Assembly: GCF_018449525.1 (NCBI RefSeq)
Contig: NZ_JAAVUS010000001.1
Coordinates: forward strand, 1,177,170-1,241,169
Direction of reading: 5' to 3'
Origin: Bradyrhizobium sp. dw_78
GTDB lineage: Bacteria > Pseudomonadota > Alphaproteobacteria > Rhizobiales > Xanthobacteraceae
DNA length: 64,000 nt
Below, piece by piece: positions 44,018 through 53,432 of this stretch; the stretch's first letter is position 1; each line of letters starts with the position of its first letter. Both the position numbers and the translations under genes were made by a program. Below the pieces are notes generated by a model. It was not told the origin of the DNA. It saw only the letters and a program-made list of their open reading frames with translations, and ran no database searches.

Positions 44018-45943
44018 ATGACGAGTGATGTTGTAGCGACCGCCGCGGAAATGCCGGCGGCAAACGGTCATGGCGACGCGCATTCCACGGCCGGCTTCAA
44101 GGCATTGATGCTGGGCAGCATCGGCGTCGTCTATGGCGACATCGGCACCAGCCCGCTCTACGCGCTGCGCGAAGCCGTCATTGCCGCCAGCGGTGGCGCC
44201 GGCAGTATCTCGCCGCAGGCGGTGCTCGGTGTTTTGTCGCTCATCCTGTGGGCGCTGATCGTCGTGGTGACCCTGAAATACGTGGTGATCCTGCTGCGGG
44301 CGGATAACAACGGCGAGGGCGGAACGCTGGCGCTGATGGCGCTGGCGCAACGTGCGGTGACGCGTGCCGCCGGCACGATCGTGCTGCTCGGCATCATCAG
44401 CGGCGCGTTGTTCTATGGCGACGCGGTGATCACGCCGGCGCTGTCGGTGCTTTCCGCGATCGAAGGCGTCAAGCTCGTCACCGCGGCGTTCGATCCCTAT
44501 GTCGTGCCGGTCACGATCGTCATCCTGCTCGTGCTGTTTGCGGTTCAGTCGCGCGGCACGGCGCGCGTCGCGGCCTTCTTCGGTCCGATCATGGCGATCT
44601 GGTTCGCCGTCATCGCGATCGCGGCGATCACCCCGATCATGCGGCATCCCGAGGTGCTGTTTGCGCTCAATCCGTTTCACGCTGTCTGGTTCATGCTTCA
44701 TCACGGCATCATCGGATTTGTGACGCTGGGCGCGGTGTTCCTGGCCGTCACCGGCGCCGAGGCGCTCTATGCCGATCTCGGACATTTCGGCAAACGCCCG
44801 ATCCAGACCGCGTGGCTGTTGATCGTGCTGCCGTCGCTGGCGCTGAATTATCTCGGCCAGGGCGCATTGCTGATTGCAAATCCGCAGGCCGTCGAAAACC
44901 CGTTCTTCCTGATGTTTCCGGATTGGGCGTTGCTGCCGATGGTTTCGCTTGCCACCATTGCGACCGTGATCGCGAGCCAGGCGGTGATTACCGGCGCCTA
45001 TTCGCTGACCCGCCAGGCCATTCAACTCGGGCTTTTGCCGCGATTTGAAATCCGCCACACCTCCGAATCCCATTCCGGCCAGATCTACATTCCGCGCATC
45101 AACATGCTGCTGCTGGTCGCCGTGACGCTGCTGGTGCTGATGTTCCGCTCGTCGAGCGCGCTGGCGTCGGCCTACGGAATCTCCGTGACCGGCACCATGG
45201 TGGTGACGGGCATGATGGGTTTCGTCGTCATCTGGAAAGTGTGGAAATGGTCGGCGGTCGCGGCCGCAGCGCTGATCGCGCCGTTCTTGTTCCTCGATCT
45301 TACTTTTCTCGCCGCAAATCTTTTGAAAGTGCTTGAAGGCGGGTGGGTGCCGCTGGCGCTGGGCGCGGTGGTGATGCTGCTGATGTATACGTGGCGGCGC
45401 GGCAGCCGGCTGTTGTTCGAGAAATCGCGCAAGCTGGAATTTCCGCTCGCCGACCTGGTGGCGATGCTGGAGAAGCGGCCGCCGCAGCGCGTCCCCGGCA
45501 CCGCGGTATTCCTGACCAGCGATCCCGTCAGCGCGCCGACCGCCCTGATGCACAGCCTGAAGCACTACAAGGTGCTGCACGAGAAGAACGTCATTCTCAC
45601 CATCGAGACCGCGCCGACGCCGCGGATCAATCCCTCCGAACGGGTACGGCTGGAGGAGATCAGCCAGACCTTCTCCAAGGTGACGCTGCGGTTCGGCTTC
45701 ATGGAATCGCCAAACGTGCCGAAGACGCTGGCGATCGCCCGCAAGCTTGGCTGGCATTTCGACATCATGTCGACCTCGTTCTTCCTGTCGCGGCGTGCGC
45801 TGAAGCCGGCGGCGCATTCCGGCATGCCGCGCTGGCAGGATCATCTGTTCATCGCGCTGAGCCGCACCGCCAATGACGCGACCGACTATTTCCAGATCCC
45901 GACGGGACGTGTGGTCGAGGTCGGAACCCAGGTCACTGTCTAG
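44018..45943 (+). CDS. kup: Kup-type potassium importer, second of a tandem pair
   Basis: A 641-residue Kup-family transporter. It has the same signature blocks as its neighbour: [35 protein letters not shown] and [22 protein letters not shown]. Its C terminus also matches ([17 protein letters not shown] here, the same except for the last residue upstream). The N terminus is about 12 residues longer ([16 protein letters not shown]). The copies clearly arose by duplication and have since diverged in the membrane loops. Both appear intact, so two kinetic or regulatory forms are likely. Confidence 0.95.
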   Translation: MTSDVVATAAEMPAANGHGDAHSTAGFKALMLGSIGVVYGDIGTSPLYALREAVIAASGGAGSISPQAVLGVLSLILWALIVVVTLKYVVILLRADNNGEGGTLALMALAQRAVTRAAGTIVLLGIISGALFYGDAVITPALSVLSAIEGVKLVTAAFDPYVVPVTIVILLVLFAVQSRGTARVAAFFGPIMAIWFAVIAIAAITPIMRHPEVLFALNPFHAVWFMLHHGIIGFVTLGAVFLAVTGAEALYADLGHFGKRPIQTAWLLIVLPSLALNYLGQGALLIANPQAVENPFFLMFPDWALLPMVSLATIATVIASQAVITGAYSLTRQAIQLGLLPRFEIRHTSESHSGQIYIPRINMLLLVAVTLLVLMFRSSSALASAYGISVTGTMVVTGMMGFVVIWKVWKWSAVAAAALIAPFLFLDLTFLAANLLKVLEGGWVPLALGAVVMLLMYTWRRGSRLLFEKSRKLEFPLADLVAMLEKRPPQRVPGTAVFLTSDPVSAPTALMHSLKHYKVLHEKNVILTIETAPTPRINPSERVRLEEISQTFSKVTLRFGFMESPNVPKTLAIARKLGWHFDIMSTSFFLSRRALKPAAHSGMPRWQDHLFIALSRTANDATDYFQIPTGRVVEVGTQVTV

Positions 45944-46079
45944 ATTCACCGTCTGGATTGAGCTCGCCTCATAAACCGTTCGCGGCGCTTGATTTTTTCC
46001 GCGCAAGAGGCGACTTTGGCCCCCGGCCGAAGGGCATCGGCAGCGCCGGATTTGCCCTTCAAATTGAATCGTCGGGAGG

Positions 46080-46412
46080 ATGAGCGTGGCGAACCAGGTA
46101 CAAGATCTAACCCCGCAGGACGTGTCGGACGGCATAGCGGAGGGACGCTATCTCCTGGTCGACGTCCGCGAGCCGAATGAGGTTGCTGTCGAAGCCTATC
46201 CGGACGGCGTGGTTGTTCCGTTGTCGAGCTTCGATCCGAAAAATATTCCCGATCCGCAGGGCAAACAGGTGGTGTTCGCCTGCCGCTCCGGCAAGCGGTC
46301 GGTGACGGCGTCGCTGGCGGCGCAGGCCGCGGGGCTGCCTTACGACAAGCACCTTGCGGGAGGCATGTTGGGCTGGAAGGCCGCCGGGCTGCCGATCAAG
46401 ACCGGCGGCTGA
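46080..46412 (+). CDS. rhodanese-like domain protein
   Basis: A 110-residue single rhodanese domain. The catalytic cysteine is Cys68 in the loop VFACRSGKRS, flanked by the CH2-like strand LLVDVREPNEV and the end AGGMLGWKAAGLPI. Single-domain rhodaneses carry persulfide sulfur for thiolation or sulfide handling. ATG 46080 overlaps the end of GTCGGGAGGA, its ribosome site. It is followed 7 bases later by an aminotransferase, so the two are probably co-transcribed; whether sulfur amino acids link them is only a suggestion. Confidence 0.88.
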   Translation: MSVANQVQDLTPQDVSDGIAEGRYLLVDVREPNEVAVEAYPDGVVVPLSSFDPKNIPDPQGKQVVFACRSGKRSVTASLAAQAAGLPYDKHLAGGMLGWKAAGLPIKTGG

Positions 46413-46419
46413 TCGATCC

Positions 46420-47583
46420 ATGATTTCGATGAACAAGGTCTTCGCAGACCTTCCTGTCACCATTTTCGAAGCCATGTCGCAGCTTGCGCGCGACAACAAT
46501 GCCATCAATCTCGGCCAGGGTTTTCCGGACGATCCGGGGCCGGCGGACATTCGCCGCGCGGCGGCGGATGCAGTGCTGGACGGCAATAACCAGTATCCCT
46601 CGATGCTGGGGATTCCCGAATTGCGGCAGGCCGTCGCCTCGCATTACGGGCGCTGGCACGGGCTCGATCTCGATCCGATGACCGAGGTGATGGTGACCTC
46701 GGGCGGCACCGAAGCGCTGACCTCGGCAATCCTCGCCGTGGTCGAGCCGGGCGACGAGGTCATCGTGTTCCAGCCGGTCTATGATTCTTACCTTCCGATC
46801 ATCCGCCAGGCCGGCGGCATCCCGCGGCTGTTGCGCCTCGAGCCGCCGCATTGGCGGCTTTCCGAAGAGATGCTGCGCGGCGCCTTCAACCACAAGACCA
46901 AGGCAGTTCTGTTCAACAATCCGCTCAATCCTGCCGCGGTGGTCTATCCGCGCGAGGATCTGGAATTGCTGGCACGGTTTTGTCAGGAGTTCGATGCGGT
47001 CGCGATCTGCGACGAGGTCTGGGAACACGTGATCTTCGACGGCCGCGAGCACATTCCACTGATTACGATTCCGGGAATGCGCGACCGCACCATCAAGGTG
47101 GGGTCGGCGGGCAAGATCTTCTCGCTGACGGGCTGGAAGATCGGCTTTGTCTGCGCCGCGCCGCCGCTGTTGCGGGTGGCGGCGAAAGTACACCAGTTTC
47201 TCACCTTCACGACCGCGCCGAATCTCCAGGTGGCGGTCGCCTATGGCCTCGGCAAGCCGGCGGAATATTTCCACGACATGCGCAAGGATCTGGCGCGCAG
47301 CCGTGACCGCCTCACCAAGGGGCTGGAGAGCCTCGGCTTCCCCGTGCTGCCGTCGCAGGGCACTTATTTCCTCACCGTCGATCTGTCGCCGCTTGGTCTC
47401 AACGAGACCGATGAAGCCTTCTGCCGGCGTATCGTGACCGACTACAAGGTGGCGGCTATTCCGGTATCGGCTTTTTACGAGCAGGATGCCGTGACCTCGG
47501 TGGTGCGATTTTGCTTTGCCAAGAAGGATGCCACCCTCGACACGGCGCTGGAGCGCTTGTCGGATGCGATCCATCGCCGATAG
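46420..47583 (+). CDS. class I/II pyridoxal-phosphate aminotransferase
   Basis: A 387-residue aminotransferase of the kynurenine/methionine aminotransferase (YbdL-like) group. N-terminal INLGQGFPDDPGP binds substrate. NNPLNPAAVV holds the ring-binding Asn (a Leu replaces the usual Pro-Thr pattern). ICDEVWEHVIFDG holds Asp and Tyr-equivalents, and the Schiff-base Lys232 is in VGSAGKIFSLTGWKIGF. ATG 46420 is favoured, with another in-frame ATG at 46429. It sits tightly after a rhodanese gene and 11 bases before a polyamine-type binding protein. The preferred amino acid (methionine, glutamine or kynurenine) is not resolved. Confidence 0.88.
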   Translation: MISMNKVFADLPVTIFEAMSQLARDNNAINLGQGFPDDPGPADIRRAAADAVLDGNNQYPSMLGIPELRQAVASHYGRWHGLDLDPMTEVMVTSGGTEALTSAILAVVEPGDEVIVFQPVYDSYLPIIRQAGGIPRLLRLEPPHWRLSEEMLRGAFNHKTKAVLFNNPLNPAAVVYPREDLELLARFCQEFDAVAICDEVWEHVIFDGREHIPLITIPGMRDRTIKVGSAGKIFSLTGWKIGFVCAAPPLLRVAAKVHQFLTFTTAPNLQVAVAYGLGKPAEYFHDMRKDLARSRDRLTKGLESLGFPVLPSQGTYFLTVDLSPLGLNETDEAFCRRIVTDYKVAAIPVSAFYEQDAVTSVVRFCFAKKDATLDTALERLSDAIHRR

Positions 47584-47594
47584 GAGGGGATATC

Positions 47595-48707
47595 ATGCGC
47601 CGATCGCCTTGCTGCCGTATCCGGCGTGTGGCCGCGATCGCCATGATGCTGACGGCCATCGCGTTACCGGCGAGGGCGCAGGAGCGCGTCGTCAATTTCT
47701 ACAACTGGTCGAGCTATATCGCGCCGGAGGTGCTCGAGAACTTCACCAGGGAAACCGGCATCAAAGTGGTCTACGACACGTTCGATGCCAACGAGACACT
47801 GGAGACAAGGCTGCTGGCGGGAAAATCGGGCTACGACGTCGTCGTTCCCACCGGCTATTTCCTGCAGCGCCAGATCACCGCGCATGTCTTTCAAAAACTC
47901 GACGCGTCGAAATTGCCTAATCTGGTCAATGCGTGGCCGGAGGTCACGCAGCGGCTTGCCACTTACGATCCCGGCAACGCCTATGCCGCCAATTACATGT
48001 GGGGCACGACCGGCATCGGCTACAACGTCAAGGCGGTGCAGAAAATTCTCGGTCCCGGCGCCACGATCGATAGCTGGGACATCGTGTTCAAGCCGGAGAA
48101 CCTGGCCAAGTTCAGGGATTGCGGCGTCCACATGCTGGATTCCGCCGATGACATCTTTCCGGCGGCGCTGAACTATCTCGGGCTCGATCCCAATTCGACC
48201 AAACAGGCCGACCTGGAAAAAGCCGCCGATGTCGTGCTCAAGATCCGGCCCTATGTCCGCAAGTTTCATTCATCCGAATATCTGAACGCCTTGGCCACCG
48301 GCGAGATTTGCCTCGTGGTGGGCTGGTCCGGCGACATCATGCAGGCGCGCAGCCGCGCCGCGGAAGCCAAAAGCGACGTCGAGATCGGATATGCGATCCC
48401 GAAAGAGGGCGCGCAGATGTTCTTCGACAATCTGGCGATCCCGGCCGACGCCAGCCATGTCGCGGAAGCTTATGAGCTGATCAATTATCTGTACCGGCCT
48501 GACGTCGCCGCCAGGAATTCCGATTTCCTGTCCTACGCCAACGGCAACCTGGCGAGCCAGAAGCTGGTTGACCCGAAAATCCTCAACGACAGGAACATCT
48601 ATCCGGACGAAACGATGCTGAAGAAGCTCTTTGTCATCAGTGCGCGCGATCCGGCGACCCAGCGCATCATCAACCGTCTCTGGACCAGGGTGAAAACGGG
48701 CAGGTGA
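47595..48707 (+). CDS. potF: PotF/PotD-like polyamine ABC transporter substrate-binding protein
   Basis: A 370-residue periplasmic binding protein. ATG 47595 follows GGAGGGGA. The signal peptide ends at PARAQ. The mature start VVNFYNWSSYIAPEVLENFTRETGIKV and NETLETRLLAGKSGYDVVVPT are typical of the putrescine receptor PotF. Later GEICLVVGWSGDIMQA and DNLAIPADASH form the other half of the binding cleft. No PotG/H/I genes follow; instead the strand switches, so the import channel must be elsewhere. The preceding aminotransferase, 11 bases away, is likely in the same transcript. Confidence 0.9.
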   Translation: MRRSPCCRIRRVAAIAMMLTAIALPARAQERVVNFYNWSSYIAPEVLENFTRETGIKVVYDTFDANETLETRLLAGKSGYDVVVPTGYFLQRQITAHVFQKLDASKLPNLVNAWPEVTQRLATYDPGNAYAANYMWGTTGIGYNVKAVQKILGPGATIDSWDIVFKPENLAKFRDCGVHMLDSADDIFPAALNYLGLDPNSTKQADLEKAADVVLKIRPYVRKFHSSEYLNALATGEICLVVGWSGDIMQARSRAAEAKSDVEIGYAIPKEGAQMFFDNLAIPADASHVAEAYELINYLYRPDVAARNSDFLSYANGNLASQKLVDPKILNDRNIYPDETMLKKLFVISARDPATQRIINRLWTRVKTGR

Positions 48708-48764
48708 CAATCGCCGTTCCGGTTTCGGTGCGAAGCATCGCCTCGGAATGACTTTCCGGTGTGA

Positions 48765-49700
48765 TTATCGCCAGCGGCGGTGCAGCCAGAGCCACTGTTC
48801 CGGATATTCGCGGATCCAGCCCTCGATCACCGAGGTGATCGTCTGCGTCGTTCCCTGAACATCGATCTTGCCCGAAGCATCGCGTACCGGCTTCACCTCC
48901 TCGGTGACTTCGATGCGGAAACGATGTCCGGGCAGGCGGATAATCCGGACGCCGTGGATCGGGCACTCGACCTGCCGCAGCAGCCGGGCCAGCATCGGAT
49001 TGGCCCTGGTTTTGCGGCCGAAAAAGGTGACCTCGACGCCACCGGTCAGATACTGGTCGACCAGCATGGCGACGTGCTGGCCTTTCTGCAGCGCGTCCGC
49101 GAGCCTGAGCGGTGCGTCGCGGCCGGCCGGAATCAATGTTCCCATTTTAACCGCGCGCATCTCCTGGATGATGCGATCGGCGGAAGCGCTGTTCGGCCGG
49201 CGATACAGGATCGCGGCATCAAGCCCGTGCGCGACGGCGGCAACCGCGGGCAATTCCCAATTGCCGAGATGGCTGGCAAAGATCAGCGCCGGCTTGCCGT
49301 CGAGCCGCAATTGATGAAACAGCTCAAGGCTGCGCGGCGAGACTTCGATACGGCTTGCCTCCGGATGGGCCTCGTCGAAATCCCAGACCCGATCGAGATG
49401 CGCGAATTCGGCGCCGACACGGCCAAGATTGTCCCAAACTCCGGCCAGGATCGCCTCGATCTCTTCGGGGGATTTTTCCGGGAACGCAGCCGTCAGGTTG
49501 GCGCGGCCGATTCTTTGTTCACGAAGCGCAGGGCCGATGAAACGGGTGACGCGGCTGAACAGGTTTGCCGTCTTGATGGGGTCGAAATAGCGCGTGGTGC
49601 GCAGCATGCCGACCGTCAGCGCGCCGACCGCGGCTTCCCCGAGCGGCTTGGTGGCCGCGCGAATACGGGCCTTGCTGCGAGCGAGAACGGGAGCCATCAA
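48765..49700 (-). CDS. lpxXL: very-long-chain acyltransferase LpxXL (LpxL/HtrB family)
   Basis: A 311-residue lysophospholipid/lipid A late acyltransferase. The catalytic HX4E motif is in FASHLGNWELPAV near residue 142, followed by VDQYLTGGVEVTFFGRKT. Its place at the end of the acpXL-fabZXL-fabF2XL-fabF1XL run identifies it as LpxXL, which moves the C28-type hydroxy fatty acid from AcpXL to lipid A in rhizobia and Brucella. The start may be ATG 49700 or the adjacent 49697. The gene reads leftward like the rest of the cluster, 118 bases after fabF1XL. In rhizobia this chain stabilises the outer membrane inside nodules. Confidence 0.88.
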   Translation of the reverse strand: MMAPVLARSKARIRAATKPLGEAAVGALTVGMLRTTRYFDPIKTANLFSRVTRFIGPALREQRIGRANLTAAFPEKSPEEIEAILAGVWDNLGRVGAEFAHLDRVWDFDEAHPEASRIEVSPRSLELFHQLRLDGKPALIFASHLGNWELPAVAAVAHGLDAAILYRRPNSASADRIIQEMRAVKMGTLIPAGRDAPLRLADALQKGQHVAMLVDQYLTGGVEVTFFGRKTRANPMLARLLRQVECPIHGVRIIRLPGHRFRIEVTEEVKPVRDASGKIDVQGTTQTITSVIEGWIREYPEQWLWLHRRWR

Positions 49701-49818
49701 AAACCGGCGCCGGTTTTGCCGTGAAGTTCCCGGTCTTCCATCCGCTTCAATGCGCCGGCAGCATGCGCATCGCCGCTTGGTGGCATCCTATCGACCGCCG
49801 GCATCGGACTGCCTGCGG

Positions 49819-51099
49819 TCAGATCGGTTCGCGCGTCAAGATCAGCGAGGCATTCTGGCCGCCGAAGCCGAACGAATTCGACATCACGGCGGTGACGCGG
49901 GCGTCGCGGGCCTTGTTGGCGACGACATCGAACAGAATCGTCGGATCCGGCGTTTCATAGTTGATCGTCGGAGGAATCCGCTGATGTTCAAGCGTCAGCA
50001 ACGAGAATACCGCCTCGACCGCGCCCGCCGCCGAGATGGTGTGACCGACCATCGACTTGTTCGAGGACACCGGGATTTTCCCGGCATGTTCGCCGAACAC
50101 CGTGGAAATCGCCAGATATTCCATCTTGTCGTTTTCCGGGGTCGCGGTGCCGTGGGCATTGATATGATCGATCTGCTCCGCCGTCATGCCGGCGTCGGCC
50201 AGCGTCTTGCGCACGCAGCCGATGATCGGCTTGCCGTCGGGGCTGGAGCGGGTGCGATGGAAGGAGTCGGTCAGCTCGCCGCAGCCGGCCAGAACGCCGA
50301 GGATCGGCGCGCCGCGCGCGATGGCGGCATCGTAGCTTTCGAGCACCAGCGCGCCAGCGCCTTCCGCCATGACGAAGCCGTCGCGGTTCTTCGAGAACGG
50401 CTTGGACGCGCCCTGGGGCGGGTTGTTCTGGGTGGAGAGGGCCGACAAAAGAGAAAACCGGACTACCGCCTCCGGATTGACCGAACCGTCGGTCGCCACG
50501 CACAACGCGGCATCCGTCTCGCCGCGGCGGATGGCTTCGACGCCGAGCTGGATCGAGGTCGCGCCGGAGGCGCAGGCGGTCGACAGCGAAATCGGAGATC
50601 CCTTGGTGCCGAATGTTTCGGCCAGATAGCTCGCCACCGATCCGAACGTAAAACGGCGATGATAGGAGTTGTACTTTCCGCCGCCGCACACGCGGAGCAG
50701 ATCGTTGTAGTCCAATTCCTGCTTTCCGGTGTCGTGACTCAATTCCCGCCGTTGAGGCCATTCGAGCTCGACCGGCGGCACCGCCAGAAACAACGGTCCC
50801 GGGAAGTCGCCCTTGCTGCCGCGGCCGGACTGCTCGAGCGCTTCTTCGGCGGCCATTTCGGCCAGGCGCTGCGAAAGTCCGGGCGAGCAGAAGAACGGAT
50901 CGACGGTGACGAAATCGACCGTTCCCGCCATCGTGGTCTTCAAGCCTTCGATCGGGAAACGCGTGATGGTCCGGATCCCGGACTCGCCCGCGGTCAGTTT
51001 CGCCCAATTATCGGTTTTGCCGGCGCCGAGCGATGTCACGACGCCCATGCCGGTGACGACGACGATCGGCCTTCCAAATTTGTCGCGTGATGCTGTCAT
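49819..51099 (-). CDS. fabF1XL: beta-ketoacyl-ACP synthase FabF1XL
   Basis: A 426-residue condensing enzyme of the FabF type, elongating acyl chains on AcpXL. The full catalytic triad is visible: Cys176 in SLSTACASGATS, His in HINAHGTATPEND, and His in SNKSMVGHTISAAG. The C-terminal NSFGFGGQNASLIL is the usual end. ATG 51099 gives the standard N terminus (VVVTGMGVVTSLG); extra upstream codons to 51162 overlap the preceding gene and are not used. It is the active partner of the cysteine-less FabF2XL gene just upstream, suggesting a heterodimer. Confidence 0.92.
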   Translation of the reverse strand: MTASRDKFGRPIVVVTGMGVVTSLGAGKTDNWAKLTAGESGIRTITRFPIEGLKTTMAGTVDFVTVDPFFCSPGLSQRLAEMAAEEALEQSGRGSKGDFPGPLFLAVPPVELEWPQRRELSHDTGKQELDYNDLLRVCGGGKYNSYHRRFTFGSVASYLAETFGTKGSPISLSTACASGATSIQLGVEAIRRGETDAALCVATDGSVNPEAVVRFSLLSALSTQNNPPQGASKPFSKNRDGFVMAEGAGALVLESYDAAIARGAPILGVLAGCGELTDSFHRTRSSPDGKPIIGCVRKTLADAGMTAEQIDHINAHGTATPENDKMEYLAISTVFGEHAGKIPVSSNKSMVGHTISAAGAVEAVFSLLTLEHQRIPPTINYETPDPTILFDVVANKARDARVTAVMSNSFGFGGQNASLILTREPI

Positions 51100-51127
51100 G
51101 GTTCCCCTACCGGTCAGGCCGCTATGC

Positions 51128-52336
51128 TCACTTGATCGCCTCGACCAGGGCCATGCCTTCACCCCGCCAGTGACTGGCCCCGATTACTACAATCTGGGCA
51201 GGCGGCTTGGACATTTCAATCTCCACGCCGGAGGAATCGGTCGGCGGAAACAACGCGCCGCGTGAAATCGAGAGAGCCGCCACGGCAAGTCCCAGCGGAA
51301 ACTGGGCTTCCATCGTGTGGCCGAACACGGTGCCGGTCGCGCGTACCGCATAATCCGGATGCTCCGACAGAAACGCCCGTTCCTCCGATGTGGCCGGCTC
51401 CGCGCCGGTCGCCCCGGTCACGATCGCTTCGCCGCCGTCGAGCTTGCCGAGCTGCGACCACAGCTTTTCAAGCGTGGTCTTCATGTCGCCCGGCTGCTTG
51501 CGCCGCGACATGTCGGCGACCACGTTGGTCAGGCGCGCGTAGGGCTTGGCGCCCCGCGCTTCGGCATGCGCCCTGGATTCGATCACGAGGAAAGCTCCCG
51601 CCGAGCCCAACGCAAAGCCCGAGTGCTCGTGGCGTGACCAAACCGGTGCGAACTTGTCTTTGAGATTGTAGTCGCCGAATTCATAGAGCAGCAAAAGATC
51701 CCTGCGCTCGCCATTATGCGAGCCGCCGATCAGCGCGATGTCGCTTTGGCCGGAGGCGATCCGCGCCAGCGCAATCCGCGCCGCGTCCACGCCAGCGACT
51801 TCCTCGCCCATGAAGGTGCGCGACGTGCCGGACACGCCATGCACGATGGCGATGTTGCCGGCCAGCAGGTTGGAAAGCTGCGCCAGGAACAGGGTCGGAC
51901 GCAGATCGCTCATCAGGCGCTCGTTCAGAAGGCCGGGATCGGAATTACCCTGGGCTTCCGCCGTCAGAACTCCGGAGTCGACCTTGAGATCGCGCTCGCC
52001 GCCGCCGGCGGCGACGATCATGTCCATCCGTCCGAGGATTTCCTTGTTGCCTTTGACGCCGGCGGAATCCAGCGCCAGCCCCGCGGCATAAGTCCCGATG
52101 CGCTGCCAGGCTTCCATCTGACGCTGATCGCCTTTCTTGGGGATCTGCGTATCGAGATTGACCGGTGCCCAGGGATGAACGACGTAGGGCGCAAAGTTCT
52201 TTTCGTCGACATTGATGCGACGTTGCTCGAGCGCATTCCAGTTCGCGTCCGGCCCTTCGCCAAGCGAAGTGGCAAGACCGATCCCGGTGATCCAGACTTC
52301 CGCCGGTCCCGACGTCGCAGATGTAGTCTCAGTCAT
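51128..52336 (-). CDS. fabF2XL: cysteine-less ketosynthase-like protein FabF2XL
   Basis: A 402-residue thiolase-fold protein of the ketosynthase family. It opens with VWITGIGLATSLGEGP and keeps the second His region (GTVFGHTMEAQ) and the closing VVIGASHWRGEGMAL. At the place where the catalytic Cys should be it reads VHGVSGTSRTFMGEE, and the first His region is VTGATGAEPAT, so Cys and one His are missing. There is no cysteine anywhere in the protein. It is thus likely a non-condensing partner, comparable to chain-length factors of type II polyketide systems, that may set the C26-C28 length with FabF1XL. It overlaps the fabZXL stop by 8 bases. Confidence 0.85.
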   Translation of the reverse strand: MTETTSATSGPAEVWITGIGLATSLGEGPDANWNALEQRRINVDEKNFAPYVVHPWAPVNLDTQIPKKGDQRQMEAWQRIGTYAAGLALDSAGVKGNKEILGRMDMIVAAGGGERDLKVDSGVLTAEAQGNSDPGLLNERLMSDLRPTLFLAQLSNLLAGNIAIVHGVSGTSRTFMGEEVAGVDAARIALARIASGQSDIALIGGSHNGERRDLLLLYEFGDYNLKDKFAPVWSRHEHSGFALGSAGAFLVIESRAHAEARGAKPYARLTNVVADMSRRKQPGDMKTTLEKLWSQLGKLDGGEAIVTGATGAEPATSEERAFLSEHPDYAVRATGTVFGHTMEAQFPLGLAVAALSISRGALFPPTDSSGVEIEMSKPPAQIVVIGASHWRGEGMALVEAIK

Positions 52337-52802
52337 TCGTAATGGCCTGTTGCGGAAAGCCGATGCGCTTGGCTACGGCGTCCATGTGTCCGCGCAAATC
52401 CGCGTTGGGGAAGGGGATGTGGCTGAAGGTAAGCGTCGCGTTGGTCCTCAGCTTGCCGCCGACTTTGATCTTGGCTTCTGTTATCGCATAGCCGGAGCCT
52501 TCGTAAACCATGCTGGCGTCGATCGTCAGCAGTTCCCCGGGAGCAACGAAGCCGCGCATCTTGGCTTCCTTGACCGCGGCGAGAAACGGCATGCGCTCGA
52601 ACTTCATCAGCGAGATCAACAGCCAGCCGGAGGTCTGCGCCATCGCTTCAATCAGCAACACGCCGGGCATGATCGGATAGCCCGGAAAGTGTCCCTCGAA
52701 GATGGTGTTGTGCTGAGGGACCTGCGCTTCGACCGTAATGGTCTTTGCGCCGATGTTGATGTCGACGATCCGGTCGATCAGCTGGAAATATTCGAGGTGC
52801 AT
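52329..52802 (-). CDS. fabZXL: 3-hydroxyacyl-ACP dehydratase FabZXL
   Basis: A 157-residue hot-dog fold dehydratase. The active-site helix is FEGHFPGYPIMPGVLLIEAMAQ (given in its two halves: His in GHFPGYP, Glu in LLIEAMAQ) near residues 36-57. It acts on 3-hydroxyacyl-AcpXL during elongation. It ends with a C-terminal extension (GHMDAVAKRIGF). The spacing is tight: it starts 9 bases after the acpXL stop and its stop overlaps the fabF2XL start, so translation of the cluster is coupled. Confidence 0.9.
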   Translation of the reverse strand: MHLEYFQLIDRIVDINIGAKTITVEAQVPQHNTIFEGHFPGYPIMPGVLLIEAMAQTSGWLLISLMKFERMPFLAAVKEAKMRGFVAPGELLTIDASMVYEGSGYAITEAKIKVGGKLRTNATLTFSHIPFPNADLRGHMDAVAKRIGFPQQAITND

Positions 52803-52811
52803 GGCAGGCGG

Positions 52812-53099
52812 TTAGGTGCCCGCATTCTTGGCCGCGACCAATTCGTCGATGCGCGCGCAGAGGTTTTTCAGGACGAAATATTGTTCGGTGGTCGCCTTGC
52901 CGTCGTTGACCTCCTGGGTCCATTTTTCCAGCGGCAATTTGATCCCGAATGCCTTGTCGATGGCAAACGCGATGTCAAGAAAATCGAGGCTATCGATCCC
53001 CAGATCGTCGATGGCGTGGCTCTCCGGCGTGATCGTGTCACGCGGTATGTCGCAGGTCTCGGCGATAATCGTGGCGACCTGATCGAATGTGGATGACAT
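52812..53099 (-). CDS. acpXL: acyl carrier protein AcpXL for very-long-chain fatty acids
   Basis: A 95-residue ACP that carries the growing C26-C28 hydroxyacyl chain. The phosphopantetheine serine is Ser37 in [17 protein letters not shown], and the long C-terminal helix ([17 protein letters not shown]) exceeds that of the housekeeping ACP, as in rhizobial AcpXL. ATG 53099 is used; an overlapping GTG at 53102 would add one residue. It is the first gene of the leftward cluster, with about 330 bases of upstream spacer as its promoter region. Confidence 0.93.
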   Translation of the reverse strand: MSSTFDQVATIIAETCDIPRDTITPESHAIDDLGIDSLDFLDIAFAIDKAFGIKLPLEKWTQEVNDGKATTEQYFVLKNLCARIDELVAAKNAGT

Positions 53100-53349
53100 C
53101 ACTAAGCCTTTGATACATTGGTGATAATTTTTCGGCGACAGCGTGACGACCGGGCATCGCGCCCCCCCGAATGCCCGATCCGTCGCCCAGAGTCGACTGC
53201 CCGTATATCGGAGCGCCGCCCCGAGTTCAATGGAGGCTCGCAGGGTCCCGGCAGGATCGAATTCAAGGCCACCAAGCCCAGCCCCCCTGGCTTTGAAAAC
53301 GTTAGCGCGGGATGGCTTTTCCTCGAATCGTCATCCAGCTCTAACTTTC
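53100..53349. other. spacer upstream of acpXL
   Basis: No gene seen. It would contain the promoter of the acpXL cluster (reading leftward). No confident -35/-10 pair was identified. Confidence 0.4.
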
Positions 53350-53432
53350 TGTTCGAGCATGATCTTTTCGTAAAAGCCGGTGTCCACCCATCGGGTCGTA
53401 GTCCGAGGGCATGCTTTTCCGGATCATGCGCT
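53350..53432. repeat. GAGCATGATC-type palindromic repeat
   Basis: The arms GAGCATGATCTTTTCG and CTTTTCCGGATCATGC are inverted around CCGGTGTCCACCCATCGGG. This is a familiar dispersed element of Bradyrhizobium. It abuts the stop of the following minus-strand gene and may act as its terminator. Confidence 0.75.

Noticed and set aside
43088..46135. Very long minus-strand frame (over 1,000 codons) across both kup genes
   Set aside because: It lies exactly opposite two well-conserved transporter genes, and its His/Arg/Asp-rich composition is what the antisense of GC-rich codons produces. No domain is recognisable.
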